Origin: Brevibacterium sp. XM4083
GTDB lineage: Bacteria > Actinomycetota > Actinomycetes > Actinomycetales > Brevibacteriaceae
Direction: 5' to 3'
DNA length: 64,000 nt
NCBI RefSeq assembly: GCF_006489205.2
Contig: NZ_VFYR02000003.1
Location: 551,462-615,461, forward strand
Shown: positions 1 through 8,966 of the stretch, piece after piece
Position numbering within the stretch: the first letter of the stretch is position 1
Layout of the letters: every line of letters begins with the position of its first letter
The notes under the pieces: model-generated
The model's input: the letters and a program-made list of their open reading frames with translations, nothing else
What the model was told of the DNA's origin: nothing
Database searches by the model: none
Program-made: the position numbers and the translations under genes

Positions 1-576
1 GCGCCGGCGGAGGACGAGCAGCCAGAATCCGAGGCCCGCGAGCGCGAGGATCCCCCACAGCCCGATCGCCCAGCGCCAGCCGACGAGGGCGGCCAGCGGA
101 CCGGTGCCGATGAGCGTGACCATCGAGCCGATGTTCATCGTCGCCGAATAGAGGCCGGTGACCATGGAGACCTGGTTCCACGGCACCTCGCGGCGGATGA
201 TGACGGGCACGACGATGTTGCCGAGTGTGATCGCGAGCCCGATGATCGCCGTGCCCGTGAGCACGAGCCACGTCGGCCCGACCGAGCGCAGCACGGTGCC
301 GGCGAGCACCCCGGTGAGACACGCAAGCACGGTGGCTTCGGCGCCGAGGCGGCGGATCGTCTTCGTCGCCAGCGGCGTGGCGAGGGCGAAGAGGAGGACA
401 GGCAGACCGGTGAGGAGACCGGCACCGGCTGCGCTCAGACCGGTGTCGGCGCGGATGTCGCCGAGCACCGCGGTCGGCGCGATGATCGGAGTGCGCAGAT
501 TGAGGGCGAGGAGGACGATGCCCGCGACGATCCACGGCACCATCCCCGTCACCGGCAGGCGGCCGGGCGTGCTCAC
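1..576 (-). CDS. MFS transporter, CynX/NimT-like (C-terminus cut by window edge)
   Basis: The first 192 codons of a membrane transporter are present and the rest lies outside the window. The GTG start overlaps the argS stop by 4 nt (GTGA), so the gene is translationally coupled to argS. The translation begins MSTPGRLPVTG and then runs through several hydrophobic helices. The motifs ALNLRTPI in the first helix and GNIVVPVIIRR in the fourth are typical of the CynX/NimT (cyanate/nitroimidazole) branch of the major facilitator superfamily. The substrate cannot be told from sequence, and related members are annotated as cyanate or nitroimidazole transporters without proof. The frame is open to base 1. 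Confidence 0.8.
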   Translation of the reverse strand, partial: MSTPGRLPVTGMVPWIVAGIVLLALNLRTPIIAPTAVLGDIRADTGLSAAGAGLLTGLPVLLFALATPLATKTIRRLGAEATVLACLTGVLAGTVLRSVGPTWLVLTGTAIIGLAITLGNIVVPVIIRREVPWNQVSMVTGLYSATMNIGSMVTLIGTGPLAALVGWRWAIGLWGILALAGLGFWLLVLRRR

Positions 577-2309
577 ATCCTCTCGGGCACGCGGATGCCG
601 AGCACGCCGAGTCCGGCCTCGAGGACCTTAAGCACCGTCGCGCTCAGGCGCAGACGCGAGTTCCTCAGCTCAGGCGTGTCGGCGACGAGGACGGGGCACT
701 GCTCGTAGAACGCGGTGAAGGACTGCGCGAGGTCGAAGAGGTACGCAGCCATCCGGTGAGGCACGGACCCGGCGGCCACCTCGGCGACGACATCGGGGAA
801 CCCGAGGATCGCGAGCGCGAGATCGCGTTCGGCCGGCTCACCGAGGACGATCGGCGCGGTCGCGAACGCGCGAGCCCCGTCCTCCGCGTCAGCCCGGCGG
901 AGGATCGAGCGGATCCGCGCCCCGGCGTACTGGAGGTAGGGGGCGGTGTTGCCGATCGGGGCGAGCATGCGGTCGAGATCGAAGGTGTACGAGGTGTCGT
1001 GGGCGACGGAGAGGTCGGCGTACTTGACCGCGCCGATGCCGACGATCGCGGCGACCTCGTCCTCCTCACCGGGGGCGAAGTCGGCACTCGAGTCCTCGAG
1101 GGTGACCTTGGCCCGGGCCACGGCCTCCTCGAGGAGGGCGGCCAGGCGCAGCGGGGCGCCGGAGCGGGTGCGCAGGATTTTCCCGTCGGATCCGAGGACG
1201 TTGCCGATCTTCACGTGCTCGAAGGTCGTGCCCTCGGGAATCCAGCCGGCGGCGCGGGCGGTCGCGAAGACCATCTCGAAGTGGAGGGCCTGCGGGGCGC
1301 CGACGACGTAGAGGACCCGGTCGGCGTGCAGGTCACGGGCGCGGCGGCGGACCGCGGCGAGGTCGGTCGTCGCATAGCCGTAGCCGCCGTCGGACTTGCG
1401 GATGATGAGCGGCAGGGGTTCGCCGTCGCGGCCCTTGTAGCCGTCCGGGAACACGCAGAGGGCCCCGTCGCTGATCCACGCGAGCCCTTTCGCCTCGAGT
1501 TCGTCGCAGACATCGGCGAGCTCGTCGTTGTACGTGCTCTCCCCCGCGAGGTCGGAATCGCGCAGCGTGACGTCGAGGAGGGAGTAGATGCTGTTGAAGT
1601 AGGTCTTCGAGTACCCGACGAGGGTGTCCCACAGTGCCAGCGTGTCGGCATCCCCGCCCTGGAGGGCGACGACGCGGGCCCGGGCGCGGGTCGCGAAGTC
1701 CTCGTCGCCGTCGAACTTCACACGCGCGGCCTGGTAGAAGGAGTTCGGGTCGGAGGCGATCTCGGCTTCCGTCGTCTCGCCGATCCCGACGTCGAGAAGG
1801 TGTTCGATGAGCATGCCGAACGGGGTGCCCCAGTCGCCGATGTGGTTCTGGCGGATGACCGTGTCCCCGAGATATTCGTGGGTGCGGGCGAGCGCATCGC
1901 CGACGACGGTCGTGCGCAGGTGGCCGACGTGCATCTCCTTCGCGACGTTCGGCGCCGAGTAGTCGATGACAACCGTCTGCGGCGTCGCCTGGGCGTCGAC
2001 GGCGGTGGCGTCCCCGGTCTCGAGCGCGGTGGCGAGGAACTCCGGCAGGAACGTGAGGTTGATGAACCCGGGCCCGGAGATCTCCGGGGGTGCGCAGACG
2101 CCGTCGAGGTCGAGGTTCTCGACGATCGTGGCGGCGATGTCGCGGGGCTTCGACGTCAGCTCCTTCGCCAGCGGCAGCGCGACGTTGGCCTGGAAGTCGG
2201 CGAACTGCGAGCTCCTGATGACAGGGTCGCGATCGGAGAAGTCCTCCCCGAAGGCGGCGGTGAGGGCCGCGGCGAACCGGTCGTTGAGAAGTGAAGTGAG
2301 CGTCGGCAT
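573..2309 (-). CDS. argS: Arginyl-tRNA synthetase
   Basis: This 578-aa class I aminoacyl-tRNA synthetase charges tRNA-Arg in the cytoplasm. The HIGH motif appears as HVGH at about residues 127-130. The KMSKS-equivalent loop is the degenerate GKILRTRSG usual in ArgRS. The N-terminal additional domain and the C-terminal anticodon-binding helices, ending VLGIRVPERM, are present. The start is set at ATG 2309 because a -10 hexamer TAGAAT lies exactly 7 nt upstream, the layout of a leaderless actinobacterial mRNA. An in-frame ATG at 2318 lacks any ribosome site. The gene is divergent from the tricorn gene, with about 80 bp between the starts, and is followed by the coupled MFS gene. In many actinobacteria argS precedes lysA or thrA, which is not the case here. 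Confidence 0.96.
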   Translation of the reverse strand: MPTLTSLLNDRFAAALTAAFGEDFSDRDPVIRSSQFADFQANVALPLAKELTSKPRDIAATIVENLDLDGVCAPPEISGPGFINLTFLPEFLATALETGDATAVDAQATPQTVVIDYSAPNVAKEMHVGHLRTTVVGDALARTHEYLGDTVIRQNHIGDWGTPFGMLIEHLLDVGIGETTEAEIASDPNSFYQAARVKFDGDEDFATRARARVVALQGGDADTLALWDTLVGYSKTYFNSIYSLLDVTLRDSDLAGESTYNDELADVCDELEAKGLAWISDGALCVFPDGYKGRDGEPLPLIIRKSDGGYGYATTDLAAVRRRARDLHADRVLYVVGAPQALHFEMVFATARAAGWIPEGTTFEHVKIGNVLGSDGKILRTRSGAPLRLAALLEEAVARAKVTLEDSSADFAPGEEDEVAAIVGIGAVKYADLSVAHDTSYTFDLDRMLAPIGNTAPYLQYAGARIRSILRRADAEDGARAFATAPIVLGEPAERDLALAILGFPDVVAEVAAGSVPHRMAAYLFDLAQSFTAFYEQCPVLVADTPELRNSRLRLSATVLKVLEAGLGVLGIRVPERM

Positions 2310-2316
2310 GCCTCCC

Positions 2317-2322
2317 ATTCTA
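2317..2322 (-). promoter_or_regulatory. Leaderless promoter -10 of argS
   Basis: TAGAAT on the minus strand is separated by 7 nt (GGGAGGC) from the argS ATG. Transcription would begin at or next to the start codon. No convincing -35 is visible, as is usual for actinobacterial TANNNT promoters. Confidence 0.55.
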
Positions 2323-2374
2323 TTCGCGCGGTGCCAATGGGGTTTCCTCAGGTCAGGGACTGGATTCACGGTTG

Positions 2375-2380
2375 TAATGT
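2375..2380 (+). promoter_or_regulatory. Leaderless promoter -10 of the tricorn protease gene
   Basis: TAATGT is followed by exactly 7 nt (GGATCAC) and then the GTG start at 2388, mirroring the divergent argS promoter. No ribosome-binding site exists between them. Confidence 0.5.
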
Positions 2381-2387
2381 GGATCAC

Positions 2388-5300
2388 GTGACTTATCTCC
2401 GCTACCCCCATGTCAGTGGCGATCTCATCGCCTTCACCGCCGACGACGACGTCTGGCTCGTCCCCGTCGAGGGAGGCCGCGCATGGCGTCTGACCTCGGA
2501 TCATGCTCCCGTGCGCAGTCCCAGGATCTCCCCGGACGGGACCCATGTCGCGTTCGTGTCGTTCCGCGACGGCCATCCTGAGCTCATGCTCGCCGAGGTG
2601 GCCACCGGCGCCCTGCGCCGGCTCACCTGGTTGGGAGGCTCGGTGACGACGATGCTCGGCTGGGCCGACGACGAGCACATCCTCATCGGGTCGAACGCCG
2701 GTGAGGCCGAGGTCCGCAACCATGTCATCAAGTCCGTCAGCCTGACCGGTGACGTCGAGCGCCTGACGTGGGGTCGGGCCTCGGGCTTCGCCCGGCACCA
2801 CACCGGGGTGAGTGCGCTGTCGACGCCGTTCAGCCGGCCGCCCGCCCACTGGAAGCGCTACCGCGGCGGCACCGCGCCGCGGCTGTGGCTCGATCGGACC
2901 GCCGACGACACAGGTGCCGGGGCGCAGTGGGAGCGGCTGCTCCGCGACGAGGAGGCCTCCCTGACCGATCCCCTGTGGATCGGCGATTCCCTCGTCGTCA
3001 CCTCGGATCGGGCGGCGACGTTCCCCGACAACGCAGGCGAGCAGGCGAACCTGTGGATCTGGGACGGACTGGCGACGCGGACTCCCGGCAGCCTCGGCGA
3101 GCCCCGTCGGCTCACCCACCAGACCGAGGCCGAGGGCTATGTCCGGGACGCCACGAGCGACGGGACGCGGATCGTGTGGCACTCACGCGGGCAGATCAAG
3201 GTCCTCGACAGCCTCGATTCGGACGTTCGCACCCTCGACGTCGTCCTGCCGGGAACGCAGGTGCAGCCGCTCACACTCGATCCCAGCGCCGGAATCGGCG
3301 CCATCGCCCCTGATCACGGGGGCAACGCCGCGGTGGTCGAATGGCGGGGCAAGGCCTTCCACCTCGCCCATCGCGAAGGTCCGGCCAGGGCGCTCGCGGC
3401 GGACTCCTCGGTGCGGGTGCGCCTGCCCGTCGTCCTCGGCACCACCGGGCAGGCCGCGTACGTCACCGACGCCGAGGGCGAGGACGCGATCGAGATCCGC
3501 GACCTCGCTGGCGAGAAGGAGCCGCGGCGGATCGGGGCGGGAGCGCTCGGCCGGGTGCTGTCGCTGGCCGCCGATCCCGCGGGCAAGGTGCTCGCGACGA
3601 TCTCCCACGACGGGACCGTGCGCCTCATCGAGGTCTCCGGGGGCCGGACGCACGTCGTTGGGCACTCCGGGTTCGGGGAGGCGACGTCCCCGCGCTTCTC
3701 CCCCGACGGGAGGTACCTCGTGTGGGCGCAGCCGACGCAGGGCGAGGAGCAGCTCAACCGCCTGATGATCGCCGAGGTGAAGGCCGGGCGGGAGGGCGCG
3801 CCCCTGACGACGGGGAAGTACAACGACCACTCCCCGGCGTTCACGCGGGACGGGAAGTACGTCGTCTTCCTCTCCGACCGGACGTTCGATCCCGCATACA
3901 ACCAGCATTCCTTCGACCTCTCCTTCAACGGGGTGACGAGGCCGTGGCTGCTCCCGCTGTCGGCGACCGACCCGGCGCCCTTCGGCCCGAGCACGAGCGG
4001 CTGGGCGATCAGCGACCTCACCGAGGACGACAAGAAGGCGAAGACCGAGCGGGACCAGGCGGTGACGACCGTCGATGTCGACCTCGAGGGCGCCGAGGAG
4101 CGGATCGTGCCGTTCCCCGTCTCCTCGGGTGTCTTCCGCGACCTCGAAGCCGCTGACGGCGGGGTCCTGTGGATGCGCGTCGGCGATGCCGAGGACGGGG
4201 AGATCGGGGACAAGCACTCCGGGGACACCGGGGAGAAGGCCGCCGAGGTCATCCAGTACTTCGACTTCGCCAAGCGCAAGCTCACCACCGTCGTCGACAA
4301 GGCCGATGACTACAGCGTGTCCGGCAACGGCAAGCTCATCGTCGTCCGCTCCGGCGACGACGTCACGGTGCGCCCGGCGAATCGGAAGGTCGAAGCCGAT
4401 GACGACGAGAACGTCGCCGTCGACCTCGGGCGGCTGCGGTTCGAGCTCGACCGACGGGCCGAGTGGCTGCAGATGTTCGAGGAGAACGCCCGGATCATGC
4501 GCGACCACTACTGGCGCTCCGACATGAACGGCGTCGACTGGGAGGGCGTGACCCTGCGGTGGCGCGGGGTCGCGGCGAAGGCGCTCACTCACGACGACCT
4601 CGTCGACATCCTCTGGGAGACCGTCGGTGAGCTCAACACGTCCCACGCCTATGTCACCCCGCCGGCGCCGCTCGGCGATGAGACGAAGAGGCTCGGCTTC
4701 CTCGGCGCGGATCTCACGCGCACGGACAAGGGCTGGGAGATCGCGCGCATCCTCCCCGGTGAGACGAGCGAACCGGCGGCGCGATCGCCGCTGCGCCAGG
4801 CCGGGGTCGGGGCAGCACCCGGAGATGTCATCGTCGCGGTGGACGGTCAGAGCGTCGACCCCGACCTCGGGCCGGCCCCCCTGCTCGTCGGGGCGGCGGA
4901 CACGATCGTCGAGCTCACCCTGCGCCGCGGGCGCAGGGAGCGCACGGTCGCCGTCGTGCCGATCGGCAGCGAGGAGAAGCTGCGCTACCAGGACTGGGTG
5001 CGCTCGCGGCGGGAGTACGTGGCGGAGAAGTCCGGGGGCCGCGTCGGCTATGTCCACATCCCCGACATGATGGCCGGCGGGTGGGCGCAGCTCCACCGCG
5101 ACATCCGGCAGGCGATGGCCGCCGAGGGCGTCGTCGCCGATGTCCGGTTCAATCGGGGCGGGCACACGAGCGCGCTCGTCGCCGAGCGCTTCGCCGACCG
5201 CGTCATCGCGTGGGGTGCGGTGCGCAGCTACGACGAGATGACCCCGGATCCGGAGAACACCCGACGCGGTCCCGTCGTGTTCCTCGCCAACGAGTTCTCC

Positions 5301-5696
5301 GGCTCCGACGGCGACATCATCAACGCCCGCGTGCAGGCCAAGGGCATCGGCCCGGTCATCGGCGTGCGCACGTGGGGTGGGGTCGTCGGCATCGACGGCC
5401 GCTACGACCTCGTCGACGGCACCGGGATCACCCAGCCGCGGTACGCGTTCTGGCTCGAGGGCAAGGGCTGGGACGTCGAGAACTACGGCGTCGACCCGGA
5501 CATCGAGGTCGAGCACGATCCCGCGCAGCTGTTCGGAGACGATGATCCGCAGCTCGATCGGGGCATCGCCGAGGTGCTCGCCGCCCTCGACGAGACGCCG
5601 GCCGTCACCGCCCCCGACCTCCCCGCTCCGCGCGTGCGCAGCCCCCGCACACCCGGCGGGGACGCCTCGGGTGCCGCACCCGGCGGGGAGGCGTAG
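2388..5696 (+). CDS. Tricorn protease
   Basis: This 1102-aa cytoplasmic peptidase acts downstream of the proteasome on 6-12-residue peptides in the archaeal model. The N-terminal two thirds is beta-propeller sequence with repeated SPDG and TWLGG blade signatures (about residues 1-660). A C1 segment, a PDZ domain (about 765-850) and the serine protease C2 domain follow. The catalytic set matches Thermoplasma tricorn: Ser752-His753 in NTSHAYV, the nucleophile Ser973 in FSGSDGD and Glu1031 in VENYGV. GTG 2388 is preferred because TYLRYPHVSGDLIAF is the conserved N-terminus and because of the leaderless -10. Usual length is about 1070-1100 aa, so the gene is complete. It is monocistronic and ends in a strong hairpin. 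Confidence 0.95.
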   Translation: MTYLRYPHVSGDLIAFTADDDVWLVPVEGGRAWRLTSDHAPVRSPRISPDGTHVAFVSFRDGHPELMLAEVATGALRRLTWLGGSVTTMLGWADDEHILIGSNAGEAEVRNHVIKSVSLTGDVERLTWGRASGFARHHTGVSALSTPFSRPPAHWKRYRGGTAPRLWLDRTADDTGAGAQWERLLRDEEASLTDPLWIGDSLVVTSDRAATFPDNAGEQANLWIWDGLATRTPGSLGEPRRLTHQTEAEGYVRDATSDGTRIVWHSRGQIKVLDSLDSDVRTLDVVLPGTQVQPLTLDPSAGIGAIAPDHGGNAAVVEWRGKAFHLAHREGPARALAADSSVRVRLPVVLGTTGQAAYVTDAEGEDAIEIRDLAGEKEPRRIGAGALGRVLSLAADPAGKVLATISHDGTVRLIEVSGGRTHVVGHSGFGEATSPRFSPDGRYLVWAQPTQGEEQLNRLMIAEVKAGREGAPLTTGKYNDHSPAFTRDGKYVVFLSDRTFDPAYNQHSFDLSFNGVTRPWLLPLSATDPAPFGPSTSGWAISDLTEDDKKAKTERDQAVTTVDVDLEGAEERIVPFPVSSGVFRDLEAADGGVLWMRVGDAEDGEIGDKHSGDTGEKAAEVIQYFDFAKRKLTTVVDKADDYSVSGNGKLIVVRSGDDVTVRPANRKVEADDDENVAVDLGRLRFELDRRAEWLQMFEENARIMRDHYWRSDMNGVDWEGVTLRWRGVAAKALTHDDLVDILWETVGELNTSHAYVTPPAPLGDETKRLGFLGADLTRTDKGWEIARILPGETSEPAARSPLRQAGVGAAPGDVIVAVDGQSVDPDLGPAPLLVGAADTIVELTLRRGRRERTVAVVPIGSEEKLRYQDWVRSRREYVAEKSGGRVGYVHIPDMMAGGWAQLHRDIRQAMAAEGVVADVRFNRGGHTSALVAERFADRVIAWGAVRSYDEMTPDPENTRRGPVVFLANEFSGSDGDIINARVQAKGIGPVIGVRTWGGVVGIDGRYDLVDGTGITQPRYAFWLEGKGWDVENYGVDPDIEVEHDPAQLFGDDDPQLDRGIAEVLAALDETPAVTAPDLPAPRVRSPRTPGGDASGAAPGGEA

Positions 5697-5708
5697 GCCG
5701 CGCACCGG

Positions 5709-5765
5709 CTTCCGGACGCAGAGTGTCGATTCCGCGGCGTCGGATCGACACTCTGCGTCCGGAAG
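5709..5765. terminator. Long perfect inverted repeat between convergent genes
   Basis: Perfect 22-bp arms (5709-5730 and 5744-5765) flank a 13-nt loop that itself contains CCGCGG. There is no T tract on either side. The position, just after the tricorn stop and before the converging membrane-protein gene, suggests a bidirectional terminator. Confidence 0.7.
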
Positions 5766-5773
5766 CTTCCGCC

Positions 5774-5807
5774 TCAGGCGGGAACCTCAGTCTCAGGCGG
5801 GAACCTC
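5774..5807. repeat. 19-bp tandem duplication at the end of the DUF gene
   Basis: TCAGGCGGGAACCTC occurs at 5774 and again at 5793. The second copy encodes the last codons and stop of the leftward membrane-protein gene; the first is an extra copy just beyond the stop. It looks like a recent slippage duplication. Confidence 0.6.
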
Positions 5808-6416
5808 GGGCTGCGCGTCGCGTGCGGCCGGCACCGAGGCGGCGGGGGCGAGCGCCCAGAGTGCGAAGGCGAGCAGGACGAAGCCGGGAATGACGCCGGC
5901 GAGCACGGGAATGAATGCCGGGGCGGAGGCGAAGAAGGCGATGAATCCGGCGACGCCGAGCAGCGTGACGACGGTGGCGAGGACGTGGAAGCGGCCGAGC
6001 CTGAAGACGTACCCGAGTGCGTAGAAGTGCGTGCCGACGACGACGGCCACCCACGCGACGCCGAGCTCCGGGTAGCCGAGACCCGAGAGCAGCTTCGCGC
6101 CGCCGAAGAGTGCGAGCACTTCGACGGCGACGATGATCCAGTAGCTGCGGGAGAACGGGGTCGCGCCCTCGGGTCGGGGCTGTCCCCGGCGGCGACTGAG
6201 GCTGCGGAAGGCGAGGAACAGGATTCCCGCGAACGCCGCGATGCCGAGGACGATGACGAAGATCCGGCCGAAGGTCGAGAACCCGGCGCTGTTGACGATG
6301 AGGAAGACGAGGCCGAAGACGCCGGCGATGAGCGACCCGATCTCCGCGCCGTCGGCCGGTCGCGGCGTCGAGGCCGCCCCGGACGGGGGTTCGGGGGACT
6401 GTGGGGCCTCGGTCAT
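5793..6416 (-). CDS. Membrane protein of unknown function
   Basis: This 207-aa protein is not recognised. A Pro/Ala-rich cytoplasmic N-terminus (about 25 residues) is followed by about six hydrophobic segments: two around residues 26-70, one around 90-110, one around 120-140, and two more up to about 195. A short polar tail ends QPEVPA. Loops contain clustered arginines (SLSRRRGQPRPEG), which suggests positive-inside orientation. The ATG overlaps the upstream reductase stop as ATGA, so the two are translationally coupled and probably cotranscribed. No enzymatic motif is visible. Confidence 0.75.
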   Translation of the reverse strand: MTEAPQSPEPPSGAASTPRPADGAEIGSLIAGVFGLVFLIVNSAGFSTFGRIFVIVLGIAAFAGILFLAFRSLSRRRGQPRPEGATPFSRSYWIIVAVEVLALFGGAKLLSGLGYPELGVAWVAVVVGTHFYALGYVFRLGRFHVLATVVTLLGVAGFIAFFASAPAFIPVLAGVIPGFVLLAFALWALAPAASVPAARDAQPEVPA

Positions 6417-7216
6417 GGTCGGCTCCTGAGCGAGCGGCTGTCTGCGGGGAATCGGTAGAGGAGATAGAGGTACCCGTCGTCGGTGGCGAGCACCGATGCG
6501 AGGTCGAGGGGAACCGGAGGATCGAAGGTCGGCCCGTGGACGATGCGGGTGCCTGTCCCGCCGACGATCTCAGGGGAACGAGTGAGGCAGAGTTCGTCGA
6601 CGCACCCGGCGCGGACGAGTTCGGCGAAGACGCTCGGGCCGCCCTCGCAGACGATCCGGTGGAAGCCGCGGTCACGCAGCTGAGCGAGGGCGAGGGCGAA
6701 GTCGACGGCATCGACTCCGGCGACGATCACCTCGGCGACCTCGGATGCCCTCTCCCGCGCCGCGAGCGGGGAGGACTCGCTCGTGAGGACGATCGTCCGG
6801 GCGTCAGCCGGGGCGTCGGTGAACAGCGGTGCCGTGAAGTCGAGGGCGAGTCTCTCGGAGACGACGGCGAGCGGCGCAGTCGCACTGCGGCCGGCCCGCA
6901 GCGCACGCCACTGCGGGTCGTCCTCGGCGGGTCCGTACTCCTCGGTGCGGGCGGTTCCGGCGCCGACGATGATGACATCGGCGAGAGCGCGGTTGAGAGC
7001 GAAGACCGCCCGGTCGGTGGCGTTGCCGAGACCGCCGGCCCGCCCGGACACGGTCGCGGCGCCGTCGACGGAGGCGACGAACACCGCCCGGACCCAGGAC
7101 TGCCCAGGACCTGCCGGGGCCGCGTGGTCCTGCGGGAAGGCGAAGGCCTCGGGCAGACTCAGCTGCGCGGGGTCTCCGGGGAGGATCCGGCGCACCGTCG
7201 GAGTCTCGCTCACCAC
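6413..7216 (-). CDS. Pyrimidine reductase family protein (RibD C-terminal/DHFR-like fold)
   Basis: This 267-aa protein has the RibD-C fold, which in riboflavin synthesis reduces the ribosylamino-pyrimidine with NADPH. Family features are WVRAVFVASVDGAATV near the N-terminus, the central ADVIIVGAGTARTEEYGP loop for NADPH binding, and a late RIVCEGGPSVFAELV segment, which corresponds to the GGP loop. The deaminase half of RibD is absent, so it is a stand-alone reductase common in actinobacteria with no proven substrate. GTG 7216 follows an AGGAG ribosome site at good distance. The gene is the first of a two-gene unit with the membrane protein and lies 16 nt downstream of the DyP gene, so all three may be one transcript. 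Confidence 0.85.
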   Translation of the reverse strand: MVSETPTVRRILPGDPAQLSLPEAFAFPQDHAAPAGPGQSWVRAVFVASVDGAATVSGRAGGLGNATDRAVFALNRALADVIIVGAGTARTEEYGPAEDDPQWRALRAGRSATAPLAVVSERLALDFTAPLFTDAPADARTIVLTSESSPLAARERASEVAEVIVAGVDAVDFALALAQLRDRGFHRIVCEGGPSVFAELVRAGCVDELCLTRSPEIVGGTGTRIVHGPTFDPPVPLDLASVLATDDGYLYLLYRFPADSRSLRSRP

Positions 7217-7232
7217 CGGGTTCTCCTGCCGG

Positions 7233-8279
7233 TCAGTTCGGCGCCGTGCCGACCCCGCCGCTGTGGTCGCCGCCCGCGCCCGGAGTGCTCGCACCCTGAG
7301 TTCCCGACTCCGTGGTCGAGCCGAGGACCGAGGCGGGGTTGTCAAGGAAGTCGGCGGTGGGCACGAAGAACAGGCAGCCGGTGAGCGCGGTCGAGAAGTC
7401 GAGGATCCGGTCGTGGGTGGCGTCGCCGTCGCCCAGGAACATCCGTTCGAGCATCGTCTCCGTGACCGTCGGATCGGCGGCGTACCCGATGAAGTAGGTG
7501 CCGAACTCGCCGGACTCGACGGAGCCGAACACCATGTTGTCGCGCACGATCTTGCGCTCGGTGCCATCGGGTTCGGTGATGGTGTTGAGCACGATGTGGG
7601 AGTCGGGGGCCTTGTCCTTGTCGGGGAACTCCATGTCGGAGAGCTTGTGGCGGCCGAAGGCGTCCTGCTGCTCCTCGACGGTGATCGAGTTCCACTTCGG
7701 CAGATCGTGGATGTACTTCTGGACGATGACGTAGCTGCTGCCGGTGAAGTCCGGGTCCTCGTCGCCGACGAACACGGTGTCGACGGCGAGCTGGTCCTCG
7801 GGGTTGGCGGTGCCGTCGACGAAGCCGAGGATGTCGCGCTGGTCGAAGTAGCGGAACGCGTGGACCTCGTCGACGACATCGACATAGCCCTCGAGCTTGC
7901 TCATCAGCTGGCGGGTGAGTTCGAAGCTCATATCCGTCCGGTCCGAGCGGATGTGGAAGAGAAGGTCGCCGGGGGTCGACGGGGCGACGTGTTTGCCGCC
8001 CTTGAGCTCCTTGAAGGGATGGAGCTTCGCGGGGCGCTTCTGCGGGAAGAGACGATCCCAGAGGTCGGAGCCGATGCCGGTCACGCAGCTGAGGCCGGCC
8101 GCTTTGACGCGGAAGCCGACCGCGCGGATGACGCCGCCGATCTCGCCGAAGAAGTCGCGCACATGGTCCTCGGCACCGGGCTTGACGGTGACGACGAGGA
8201 AGACGCCCGACTGCGACGGCGGCTCGAGGACGTGCTGCGGGTTCGTGCTGTCCGGAGGGTTTCCATACTGCGTTGTCAC
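7233..8279 (-). CDS. DyP-type haem peroxidase
   Basis: This 348-aa dye-decolourising peroxidase oxidises phenolic or dye substrates with H2O2. The GFVDGTANP motif supplies the catalytic Asp. The proximal haem ligand is probably the His in DSHIVLN, and RDNMVFG carries the distal Arg. The two ferredoxin-like halves are complete. There is no Tat signal, so the protein is cytoplasmic. The last about 30 residues are Gly/Ser/Thr-rich and do not show a recognisable encapsulin-targeting motif. GTG 8279 is preceded by GAGGAG. A TATACT -10 with a downstream palindrome lies 40-70 bp upstream, which suggests repressor control, possibly redox-responsive. Confidence 0.92.
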   Translation of the reverse strand: MTTQYGNPPDSTNPQHVLEPPSQSGVFLVVTVKPGAEDHVRDFFGEIGGVIRAVGFRVKAAGLSCVTGIGSDLWDRLFPQKRPAKLHPFKELKGGKHVAPSTPGDLLFHIRSDRTDMSFELTRQLMSKLEGYVDVVDEVHAFRYFDQRDILGFVDGTANPEDQLAVDTVFVGDEDPDFTGSSYVIVQKYIHDLPKWNSITVEEQQDAFGRHKLSDMEFPDKDKAPDSHIVLNTITEPDGTERKIVRDNMVFGSVESGEFGTYFIGYAADPTVTETMLERMFLGDGDATHDRILDFSTALTGCLFFVPTADFLDNPASVLGSTTESGTQGASTPGAGGDHSGGVGTAPN

Positions 8280-8320
8280 TGAATCGTCTCCTCTTCCGCG
8301 AGCCCCGACAGTGCGAGGTC

Positions 8321-8351
8321 GGACGACAATCGTCCTTGGTCGGTCAGTATA
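8321..8351 (-). promoter_or_regulatory. Promoter and candidate operator of the DyP gene
   Basis: On the minus strand, -10 TATACT (8346-8351) is followed about 10 nt downstream by the inverted repeat GGACGA-CAA-TCGTCC (8321-8335), at or just after the expected transcription start. That position suits a repressor. The regulator is unknown. Confidence 0.4.
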
Positions 8352-8490
8352 CGCGGCGAAAGCCGCCGTGAGGTGGACTCAGGCCGACGAATCCGCACCC
8401 CCTCGCCGGCCCGGCCCGTACCCCTCGCGCGCCGGTGTTCTCCCAGGTCGGAGCGTCGGTGACGAGAAGCGGCCGGGTGGCGCCGAGAGC

Positions 8491-8496
8491 TAGACT
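8491..8496 (+). promoter_or_regulatory. -10 element of the DUF488 gene
   Basis: TAGACT lies about 36 nt before the ATG, predicting a leader of roughly 30 nt that carries the AGGGAG ribosome site. No clear -35 is seen. Confidence 0.4.
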
Positions 8497-8532
8497 GGGT
8501 GGCTGAGCGACGATGGAAGGTGAGGGAGCACG

Positions 8533-8910
8533 ATGGCGACGGAGCACAGTGTCCGAGTCCGGCGGATCTATGACGAGCCGAGCCCCGCTGACGGGGCGCG
8601 CATCCTCGTCGATCGCCTGTGGCCGCGCGGAGTGAGCAAGGAGCGAGCAGATCTCACCGAGTGGCTGAGGGACGTGGCCCCCTCGACGAGCCTGCGGAAG
8701 TGGTACTCCCACGACCCCGCGAAGTTCGCGGAGTTCTCCCGCCGCTACCGTGCGGAGCTCGACGATGACGACCACGCCGAGGCGTTCGCGGCGCTGCGCG
8801 AGTATGCGGAGAAGGGAACCGTCACCCTCCTCACCGCATCGAAGCACGCCGAGATCAGCGAGGCCGCCGTCCTCGACCACGTCCTCGAGCACTCAGGCGA
8901 GGAGGGGTAG
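8533..8910 (+). CDS. DUF488 family protein
   Basis: This 125-aa small cytoplasmic protein matches the YeaO-like DUF488 family. Hallmarks are VRRIYDEPSPADGARILVDRLWPRG near the N-terminus, the WLRDVAPSTSLRKWYSHDP segment, and the C-terminal half that ends with VTLLTASKHAEIS followed by a helix. The biochemical role is not established for the family. AGGGAG sits at proper spacing before the ATG. It is transcribed alone, divergent from DyP, and converges on the DUF5808 gene. Confidence 0.88.
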   Translation: MATEHSVRVRRIYDEPSPADGARILVDRLWPRGVSKERADLTEWLRDVAPSTSLRKWYSHDPAKFAEFSRRYRAELDDDDHAEAFAALREYAEKGTVTLLTASKHAEISEAAVLDHVLEHSGEEG

Positions 8911-8966
8911 GCGGCCGCTCCGCGCTCGGGTTCACTGCGCTCCAACCCCACACCGGCAGCGTTGGG

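Noticed and set aside
7217..7885. N-terminal extension of the reductase frame up to 7885
   Set aside because: It lies inside the DyP gene in another frame, while GTG 7216 has an AGGAG site and a family-like start.
7233..8279. DyP as encapsulin cargo
   Set aside because: No encapsulin shell gene is adjacent and no clear targeting motif is seen in the Gly/Ser-rich C-terminus, so the claim is not supported.
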